Position numbers and translations under genes: made by a program. Below are positions 56,604-64,000 of a stretch of DNA of 64,000 nt, piece by piece. The stretch covers positions 1,178,001 to 1,242,000 of the forward strand of contig JANHCV010000002.1 in the NCBI GenBank assembly GCA_025594325.1. The letters are read 5' to 3'. The DNA comes from Blastocladiella emersonii ATCC 22665. Lineage: Eukaryota > Blastocladiomycota > Blastocladiomycetes > Blastocladiales > Blastocladiaceae. The first letter of the stretch is position 1. Every line of letters starts with the position of its first letter. Under the pieces are notes generated by a model, which saw nothing but the letters and a program-made list of their open reading frames with translations, did no database searches and was not told the DNA's origin.

Positions 56604-59217
56604 ATGCTCCGCGTCAACTCGGCCCTCAAGGTACGGGGGCTGCTGCGGCGATGCGCACATGCGATACGAGAGCCGCGCGCTCACGCCCGTCCCTCGCCCC
56701 ATCCGTAGGCCGCGTCGGCCCGCTCGCTCGGCGCCCGCTCGCTCGCCACGGCCGCCAACAAGGTCGCCCTGTCCAACCTCGAGGCCAACAAGTACATCAA
56801 GTATGACCGCATGGACGAGAACATCAAGATCGTGCGCGACCGCCTGCAGCACCCGCTGACGCTGGCCGAGAAGATCGTGTACGGCCACCTCGACGACGCC
56901 GTCAACCAGGACATTGCCCGCGGCTCGTCGTACCTGCGCCTGCGCCCCGACCGCGTCGCGTGCCAGGACGCCACGGCCCAGATGGCCCTGCTGCAGTTCA
57001 TGTCGGCCGGCCTCCCCGAGGTCGCCGTCCCGACGACCGTCCACTGCGACCACCTCATCGAGGCCCAGAAGGGCGGCGTCAAGGACCTGTCGCGCGCCAA
57101 CGACGTCAACAAGGAGGTGTACGACTTCCTCGCCTCGTGCTCGGCCAAGTACAACATTGGCTTCTGGAAGCCCGGCTCGGGTATCATCCACCAGATCATC
57201 CTCGAGAACTACGCGTTCCCCGGCGGTCTCATGATCGGTACCGAGTACGTTGTCTCTCTTTTCTGCGATGCGCGGGGTGTCTCTCGAACGCCCGCTCGCT
57301 CGCCGTCCATGTCTCGCGCCTCGATCCCCGCCCAGACCGCACACGTGGCGAGGGCGGCTCGGGCTGCGAGACGTGCCGGGTATCCGAGTGAGCGAGCGAT
57401 CGAAAGCGCGCGCGCCTCACACCTCACACGGCGATCGCTAACCGCCCCGCTAAACCAGCTCGCACACCCCCAACGCCGGCGGTCTCGGCATGGTCGCCGT
57501 CGGTGTCGGTGGCGCCGACGCCGTCGACGTCATGGCCAACATCCCCTGGGAGCTCAAGTGCCCCAAGGTGATCGGTGTCAAGCTCACGGGCCAGATGTCG
57601 GGCTGGACCTCGGCCAAAGACATCATCCTCAAGGTTGCCGGCATCCTCACCGTCAAGGGCGGCACCGGCGCCATCGTCGAGTACTTTGGCCCCGGCGTCG
57701 ACTCGCTGTCGTGCACGGGCATGGCCACCATCTGCAACATGGGTGCCGAGATCGGTGCCACCACCTCGCTGTTCCCCTACAACTCGCGCATGGCCGACTA
57801 CCTCGACGCGACCAACCGCTCGACCATCACGGCCCACGCCAACCAGTACCGCCACAACCTCGTGGCCGACGAGGGCGCCAAGTACGACCAGATCATCGAG
57901 ATCGACTTGTCGCGCCTCGAGCCCCACATCAACGGTCCCTTCACCCCCGATCTCGCCACGCCCATCTCGCAGCTCAAGCAGACGGCCACCAAGAACTCGT
58001 GGCCCCTCGAGATCAAGTCGGGCCTGATCGGCTCGTGCACCAACTCGTCGTACGAGGACATGTCGCGCGCCGCCGACCTCGCCCAGCAGGCGCTCAACGC
58101 CGGCCTCAAGTCCAAGTCGCAGTACTTCATCACCCCCGGCTCGGAGCAGATCCGCGCCACCATTGCCCGCGACGGCCAGATGGACGTGCTCACCAAGGCC
58201 GGCGGCGTCGTGCTCGCCAACGCCTGCGGCCCCTGCATTGGCCAGTGGGACCGCTCCGACACCAAGAAGGGCGAGAAGAACACGATCGTCACGTCGTACA
58301 ACCGCAACTTCACGGGCCGCAACGACGGTAACCCCGCCACCCACTGCTTCGTCACCTCGCCCGAGCTCGTCACGGCCCTGTCGTTCGCCGGCTCGCTCGA
58401 GTTCAACCCCCTGACCGACTCGATCACCACGCCCGAGGGCAAGGAGTTCAAGTTCACCGCCCCGCAGGGTCTCGACCTCCCTCCCCGCGGCTACGACCCC
58501 GGAGAGAACACGTACCAGGCGCCGCCCGCCGACCGCTCGCAGGTCAACGTCGTGGTCGACCCCAAGTCGAACCGCCTCGAGCTCCTCACCCCCTTCGCCA
58601 AGTGGGACGGCAAGAACCCCACCCAGCTCCCCGTCCTGATCAAGGTCAAGGGCAAGTGCACCACCGACCACATCTCGGCCGCCGGCCCGTGGCTCAAGTA
58701 CCGCGGTCACCTCGACAACATCTCCAACAACATGCTGATCGGCGCCATCAACATCGAGAACGGCCAGGCCAACAGCGTCAAGAACCACTTCACCGGTGAG
58801 TACGGCGCCGTGCCCGCCGTCGCCCGCGACTACAAGGCCAAGGGCATCCGCTGGGTGGTCGTCGGTGACGAGAACTACGGCGAGGGCTCGTCGCGCGAGC
58901 ACGCCGCCCTCGAGGTGCGCCACCTCGGCGGCGCCGCCGTCATCGTCAAGTCGTTTGCCCGCATCCACGAGACCAACCTCAAGAAGCAGGGTATGCTGCC
59001 GCTCACGTTCGCCAACCCCGCCGACTACGACAAGGTCCGCTTCGACGACAAGATCGACATCCTCGGCGTCGAGACCCTGACCCCCGGCACCCCGCTCACG
59101 GTCGTGTGCAACCACGCCGACGGCACCGCCGACAAGATCACGGTCAACCACACGTTCAACGAGAACCAGATCTCGTGGTTCAAGGCCGGTTCGGCCCTCA
59201 ACGCCATGGCCCAGTAA
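56604..59217 (+). CDS. ACO1: Aconitate hydratase, mitochondrial
   Basis: ATG 56604; introns 56631..56708 (78 bases) and 57245..57458 (214 bases, the longest in the window); TAA 59215..59217; 773 residues, normal for fungal aconitase. The first 30 residues ([20 protein letters not shown]) are Arg/Ser/Ala-rich without acids: a mitochondrial presequence. Diagnostic motifs: [55 protein letters not shown] (split by the second intron), [10 protein letters not shown] and [13 protein letters not shown] supplying the three iron-sulfur cysteines, [28 protein letters not shown] and [18 protein letters not shown]. Role: isomerises citrate to isocitrate in the TCA cycle using a 4Fe-4S cluster. Confidence 0.97.
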
Positions 59218-59524
59218 GGTGGCAGTGGTGTGTCGTGTTGATGAGCAAATATTTGTTGATAGTACCCCACTCTTCTCTTGATCCTCTCTTCTTTGCCTCG
59301 GTTGCGCACGCCCTCGTTGTGAGGGAGCTGATATAACTAGCGTTTTCAAAATCACGGCCAAACATTTTGGGGCATAGCAACGGGTCACATGCAGGCACCT
59401 GACCTGAGCCACGCCACTCCCCGCGCGTCGACCCTCACGTCATGACGACGACCACCATGGCCCGCGAGCAATGATAGTGATGTAACCGTGAAGCACCACG
59501 TAGTCTCTGCAACGTATCAACACC
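59218..59524. other. Intergenic region, aconitase to RCL1
   Basis: 307 bases; AT-richer 3' flank near 59230..59360, then the RCL1 promoter. No gene seen. Confidence 0.5.
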
Positions 59525-60743
59525 ATGGAACCGCGCCGCGATATTCTCAAGTTTGAGGGCCACCGCCAGTTCAAGCACCGGCTGGTCCTGTCCCTGCTCT
59601 CGGGCAAGGCCGTGATCATCAGCGACATTCGCGCCGACTCGGAGGCGCCAGGTGTCACCGGTACCCTTCGCATGTCCGCCGACACCACGGATCAACGTTG
59701 ACCCTCAGCGGTTGCGTGTAGACTACGAGGTGACGCTGATCCGGCTGCTCGAGAAGGTGAGCAACGGCACCGTGGCCAAGATTTCGCACACGGGTACCCA
59801 GGTCATCTTCACGCCGGGCGCTCTCGTCAACGGCGCCGTTGAGCTCGAGATCCCGGCCTCGCGCCCCGTCGGGTACTACCTCGAGGCGCTCGTCGCGCTC
59901 GCGCCGTTCGGCAAGCGGCCGCTCGCCGCGACGCTGCGCGGCGGGTGCATTACCGCGAGCGACCACCGCGGCGACCTGACCCCTGACACGCTGCGTACCG
60001 CGACGCTGCCATTCCTGTCTACGGCGTTCGGGCTGGACGCGGCGGGGCTCGAGGTGCACGTCGAGAAGCGCGGGGCCGCGCCGCTCGGCGGCGGCGAGGT
60101 GCGGCTCGTCGTGCAGCCGGCGACGCGCCTGCACCCGGCGCGGCTGACGGACGCAGGGCGGATCCTCAAGATCCGCGGGCTTGCGGCGTGCACGCGGGTG
60201 GCGCCGGCGCTCGCGACGCGGCTCGCCAACGCGGCGCGGTCCAAGCTCACGCGGTACATCCCGGACGTGTACGTGTACGCGGACGCGGCGCGCAAGGACG
60301 CGTCGGGGCTGAGTCCCGGGTTCGCGCTGTCGCTCGTCGCCGAGAGCACGACGGGGATCCGGTACGCGGTCGAGGCGGCTTCGCGGCCGCGGATCGCGGA
60401 CCCCGACACGGGCGACGAGCTGGTGCCCGCGATGAACGACCCCGAGGTGCTCGCCGAGGCGTGCGCGCGCGCGCTCCTCGAGGCGGTGCGTACCGGCGGG
60501 TGCGTCGACCCCGCGCACGAGTGGCTCATGCTCGTGTTCGCGGCCACGTGCAGTGACGAGGTGTCCAAGTGGGTGCAGGCGGCGCGCGGCGAGGTCGGGC
60601 TCGACGCCACCACGATCGAGGCGTTGCGCGATATCAACGCCTTCTTCAACGTCCAGTTCAAGATCGCCGCCCAGCCCAAGGGCATGGTCACGCTCGCCGG
60701 AGTCGGCGCTGGGTTCAACCAGATCCACCGCAAGTTCACGTAA
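59525..60743 (+). CDS. RCL1: RNA 3'-terminal phosphate cyclase-like protein (RCL1)
   Basis: ATG 59525; intron 59661..59721; TAA 60741..60743; 385 residues (yeast Rcl1 is 367). KFEGHRQFKHRLVLSLLSGK opens the RTC-like fold. The join across the intron gives APGVTDYEVTLIRLLEKV, matching the family. EIPASRPVGYYLEALVALAPFG, EKRGAAPLGGGEVRL, RGLAACTRVAPALA, YVYADAARKDASGLSPGFAL and ESTTGIRYAVEA follow in the expected order. True RNA cyclases have a catalytic histidine near the C-terminus, not evident here, consistent with RCL1. Role: works with Bms1 in the small-subunit processome at the early 18S pre-rRNA cleavage steps. Confidence 0.93.
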
Positions 60744-60850
60744 TGTGGCGCGCGGGATCACTCTATTAATCAAATGTAGATTTTTTTTGTATCGCCCGCT
60801 CGTTCTCGCTCTCGATCGCTCGTCCGGTAGTGGTTCTGTTCCTGCCGCTT

Positions 60851-62400
60851 TCAGTGGCTTGTTTTGCTGGCGGCCATGGTGACCGCGCCCGTGTTGATGT
60901 CGAGGACCGCAGCCCCATCAAAGCCGCCAACAGCGAGCACACCCTCGCGATCAGGACACCACGAGCACACGCGCAGCCCGCGGAAATGCGTGCTGAGGTC
61001 GAAAGTGGCCGTGGGCGCGGTCGGGAGCGTCCCTGCGAACACGTCCCACAGCTTGACCGTCGCGTCTCTGTGGCCGACCGATCACCGGGCGGCCCGTGGA
61101 CATGAACGCGATGCACGGTGCCGATTCCGCAGGTGCGTCCACCAACCCAACGTGCTGCGCAGCGTTGCGCAGGTCAAACTGCAGGATCAGACCGCCGCTC
61201 GTTGATACAAAGGCGTGCGGGTCGGACGACGGCGCGAAGGCGGCCGACTTGGGCCGCGCAAACCGTCTGGGATGGGTGACGAGGTTCATGCGCGGCGCGG
61301 ATTCCATCGACGCAGGTAATAGTCGGGTGTCAAAGTAGCGCATGCGCTGCGCAGCGTTTGATCATCGCCGCCCGTGAGCAGGTGTCGGCTCAGACGGCGA
61401 CCACTTGGCCACGCAGATATCGGCCCCGGCGCGGCCATAGCGTCTTCGCGAATACGGCAGCGTGTGCCGGACAAACGAGGGCACGGGGCGCAGCGTGTTG
61501 AGGTCCCAGATCTTGACCATCGAGTCCCGCGAGCCAGACGCGAGCAGGTTGGGCTGGTATGGGAGCCACGACAGCGCCGTGACTGCGTCGAGATGGTACT
61601 CGCGGTTGACCCTAGTGTCCACGTTGAGAAGAATGCCCTAGGCGTCCGCTTCACGCGGCGCGCCAAGATAGGCCACGGGCAGCTGCGGCCCGACAAGATC
61701 AACGCTCCACAGCTTGATGTCCGCCGCGTGGCTCGCCACGGCCAAGAAGTTGCCCGCGCTGCCGCCCGGCGGGTTGAAGAGCGGCGGTGCAGCGGCATGT
61801 GTGCCGGGGACGTAGTTGATCCATTCGATGGCGTGAGGCGCAGAGGGAAGCCATGCGTTTTGATGGGGACGCAGCGTGTACTGGGTGCCGGCGCCAGGGA
61901 GACCAGCGTGCTGCGCGGGCGCCCAGTGCGCATGCTGCTCGAGTACGTGAAGTTGCATCTGCGCTCCAAACTTACCAGAACGAGTGCCGACGACAAGAAC
62001 GCTGGCCTCGGGTGCAATCGCAGGCACCAGCTCGCCCGAGTGGTCCGAGGTGCTCAGTGCTGCGCGCCGCCATGAACCAGTCAGTTCCAGATGGGCTCAA
62101 GGGAGCGCGTCGCGCCGCGTTGGGGTAGGACGCACTCTCCATGGCGGACACAAGCTCACTGCATCCGGCAGCATTGCTACAATCGCAACCAGCGTTGCTG
62201 CATGCATCGTGCACCGGCGCTACGGCGGCCTTTGCCTCGAGTGCGGCAGCGTTCATGCTTTCCGGGTCTCGCAGGGCATTTGGGAGACTGAGAGAGGACA
62301 CGCTCAAACCCGGCCAGGCGAGCGAGGCGCCGATGGTCGGGAGTCCCTTGGTTGATGCGACGAGGCGTACTCGCGCAAACGCCCTGTTTGATCCAGGCAA
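60851..62400 (-). pseudogene. PWP1: PWP1-type WD40 ribosome-biogenesis gene, frame broken several times
   Basis: Minus-strand segments resemble PWP1 in order: a central ASVLVVGTRS with HAIEWINYVPG; NFLAVASHAADIKLWSVDLV; HLDAVTALSWLPYQPNLLAS with MVKIWDLNTL; LLTGGDDQTLR; MRYFDTRLLPA; PHAFVSTSGGLILQFDLRNA; RDATVKLWDVFAGTLP; and VLAVGGFDGAAVLDI, ending with TGA 60851..60853. These lie in different frames. Breaks fall near 62050, 61385, 61355 and 61075, and there is an in-frame TAG at 61638..61640. PWP1 acts in 60S subunit assembly and is normally an important single-copy gene, so sequencing error in this stretch is a serious alternative to true decay. Confidence 0.6.
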
Positions 62401-62689
62401 GCGAAGTTGACATGGTTAGTGCGTAGCGCTTGTGGCGGGAGCGGAGGAGAGGGAAGGGTTTAGGGGACGAGAGCGTAACTCTACGAGTGTTGCGGGCTGG
62501 GACTCTGGTTTGTCGGATCCTGTGAGCCCACATGCGATGCATACTATCAGTCAAAGCCCCTTCTTAGCTCCACGTTGGAGTGCCTGGCCACACGCAGCTG
62601 CAGGGGAGTCCTCCGCCTAACTGCTAAGGTCGCTCTGCTCAGCGCACTAAGGGCTCTCTCCCGCAAAAATTGATGTTCGGAGCTTGGCG

Positions 62690-63217
62690 ATGTTGAAAAC
62701 AGCTAGTTTTGACGACGCAAAACAACCACTGTCACCTGCCGGACGGTTCGCACAAGTCTTTGCAGAGCTAGCCTCGTGTGTTGAAGCAGGCATGCGTCGG
62801 GTGAGACGAACTACTTTCTTTGTTCTGGCTTCAGCATCTCAACTACAACGCAACATTGCAACTGTTCTCGCAAGTGCTGAAGAGTTAAGCGAAGGAACGC
62901 TTTTTCGTTGCAAGCAGTGGCCGAACGCATTGGGCCACAACCCCTTAAACTACTCCGTCCCAAAATTACAACTCGTCCTCGTCGAGATTGCAGCAGCACG
63001 CATACAGCTTGAAGAGCAAATGTCACAGCTCACAGAACTAGCAGCCGCGTATTCCGACATGCGCGGGAGCGAGTCCGATCTTTCCGACTTCAACGGGGAA
63101 AGGCGCCTTGTCCCGTTGTGCGTCAAGTGCGTTTCGCTATATGCGGAAGCAGAAAACCTGTCGACTTATTGTAAAACATTCTACGTTCTCGCTATAAAAG
63201 AGCGGACGCGTGCTTAG
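62690..63217 (+). CDS. Orphan 175-residue helical protein, low GC
   Basis: ATG 62690 to TAG 63215..63217, one uninterrupted frame. Mostly helical by composition (RFAQVFAELASCVEAGMRR, QLQRNIATVLASAEELS, LQLVLVEIAAARIQLEEQMS). No signal, membrane segment or known motif. Base composition is close to balanced, unlike the GC-rich housekeeping genes, and resembles the orphans at 8816..9307 and 48228..49799. The frame length and sensible amino-acid mix suggest a real gene. Function unknown. Confidence 0.45.
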   Translation: MLKTASFDDAKQPLSPAGRFAQVFAELASCVEAGMRRVRRTTFFVLASASQLQRNIATVLASAEELSEGTLFRCKQWPNALGHNPLNYSVPKLQLVLVEIAAARIQLEEQMSQLTELAAAYSDMRGSESDLSDFNGERRLVPLCVKCVSLYAEAENLSTYCKTFYVLAIKERTRA

Positions 63218-63529
63218 TACGACTTTTGTCTCAGAAAACCCAGCGAGTCAAAGCTGACCATCCGCCCACCCCCTCCCTCCGTTTCGGTCACCAAGGATAA
63301 CGCGATTACCACTATCAAACGACGCGTTTAAGAGTTTTGATTGAGTTGTCGTCGAACACGCTCGACACGCGACACGTCGAGGCGTCGAACCGCGAGACGT
63401 GAGACGCGAGACGCGTCGCGATATCATGTGACGACGCGTGAGTGGCTCAGCCGCGCCTGCTTCAGCTCATGCCCACGCGCGGCTGCCTCGGTCGGACGTA
63501 TTCCCAGTACGGGGTAACCCGTTGTTCGA
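63218..63529. other. Intergenic, with MluI-site-rich stretch
   Basis: 312 bases; several GACGCG and ACGCGT-like words between 63320 and 63440. No gene seen. Confidence 0.45.
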
Positions 63530-64000
63530 TTATACAACCTCCTTTTCCTTGTCGCTCTCATGCAGAGGAACCGGCTGCCCCGAGTTAGACACGCTCGCTG
63601 CGCTCTTGGCCACGGCCGCGACGATCGGGGCCGTGAACACGGGGTAGCTCGCGGTCGAACCCCGCCGCGACACGATGATGTCCGACGCTTTGAGCTCGGT
63701 CGCGGCTCCCGTAGACGAGGTTCCAGCTACGCTCACCGCACTCTTGGCGATGCCCAGCGGCGGCGCCACGACCATCGTATGACCCGTGATGGAACCGCGG
63801 CGAAGCGTCGAGAAGCCTGGTCGAGGCTGGTCACCGTTGAATCCAAGATCGGCCGTCTTGCAGCTCGACGAGCGCCCACGGATCGACTTGGGAGAGGTGC
63901 TGCTCGCAGTGTTCGATGCAGCCGAAGCGGCGGCTCTCGCGGCCCACATACCGCCCGCGTTCTGAGCGGCAAACAGGACGTACATGGCGCCCGCGTCGAC
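63530..64000 (-). CDS. Seven-helix membrane family copy 3, C-terminal end (continues past window)
   Basis: Frame enters from the right edge and ends with TAA at 63530..63532, about 156 residues visible. It begins MYVLFAAQNAGGMWAARAAA, equivalent to the last helix of copies 1 and 2 (YILFSFQNAAGMWAA, LYVLFSAQNAAGMWAA). The tail is Ser/Thr/Ala-rich with basic patches (SPKSIRGRSSSCK) and ends in charged HESDKEKEVV. Earlier helices lie outside the window. Its orientation is opposite to copies 1 and 2. Confidence 0.65.
   Translation of the reverse strand, partial: VDAGAMYVLFAAQNAGGMWAARAAASAASNTASSTSPKSIRGRSSSCKTADLGFNGDQPRPGFSTLRRGSITGHTMVVAPPLGIAKSAVSVAGTSSTGAATELKASDIIVSRRGSTASYPVFTAPIVAAVAKSAASVSNSGQPVPLHESDKEKEVV

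Noticed and set aside
61286-62017. Long alternative frames through the PWP1-like locus
   Set aside because: Only short parts of each frame look like WD40 blades; they are pieces of one broken gene, not separate genes.
1-64000. CRISPR arrays, insertion sequences, bacterial operons
   Set aside because: No direct-repeat/spacer arrays or transposase frames; spliced genes and eukaryote-specific products exclude a prokaryotic origin despite the high GC.

Overview
This is nuclear DNA from a very GC-rich fungus. Genes are densely packed on both strands, and most carry short introns of about 54 to 78 bases with GT-AG borders. The content is fungal: a muniscin-type endocytic adaptor, a GPI-type chitin deacetylase, fungal HMG-CoA reductase, SET1, and aconitase. 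One large gene encodes a CFAP43-type axonemal protein, which only makes sense in a flagellated (zoosporic) lineage. A blastocladiomycete is my best guess, a chytrid the alternative; this is inference from gene content, not a search result.

Layout. 0-4.2 kb: the 3' end of a CorA-family Mg2+ transporter and a muniscin (F-BAR plus mu-homology domain). 4.2-9.9 kb: a disturbed block. It holds two related decayed repeats in opposite orientation, two uncharacterised genes whose frames do not join cleanly, simple tandem repeats, a low-GC orphan ORF, and a truncated pseudogene copy of the muniscin 3' end. 10-15.6 kb: ribosomal protein L7, DNA polymerase iota (eight exons), and the best copy of a seven-helix membrane family. 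15.7-24.3 kb: a 1300-residue F-box/ankyrin protein, a Kelch-type single-pass membrane protein with two one-base frame breaks, and chitin deacetylase. 24.3-36.9 kb: a CIB-type EF-hand protein divergent from SET1, then HMG-CoA reductase divergent from proteasome beta-5. 37-49.8 kb: poorly resolved genes, a secreted subtilisin-like protease with a clear TATA box, a second seven-helix copy (C-terminal half only), a Gln/Ala/Pro-rich disordered protein, a WD40 protein, and a broken low-GC orphan. 50-60.7 kb: CFAP43, mitochondrial aconitase, RCL1. 60.8-64 kb: a PWP1 reading frame broken in several places, another low-GC orphan, and a third seven-helix copy running off the right edge.

There is no operon or pathway cluster; these are mostly independent housekeeping genes. 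The unusual material lies in the seven-helix family (three copies in 64 kb), the degenerate block at 4.2-9.9 kb, a recurring 13-base word near several 5' ends, an unusual splice-site consensus (GTACG at the donor, GTAG at the acceptor), and a concentration of single-base frame breaks in a few genes while long genes such as SET1, HMG-CoA reductase and CFAP43 are intact. I read frames and introns by eye; all identifications rest on remembered family motifs, not on database searches.
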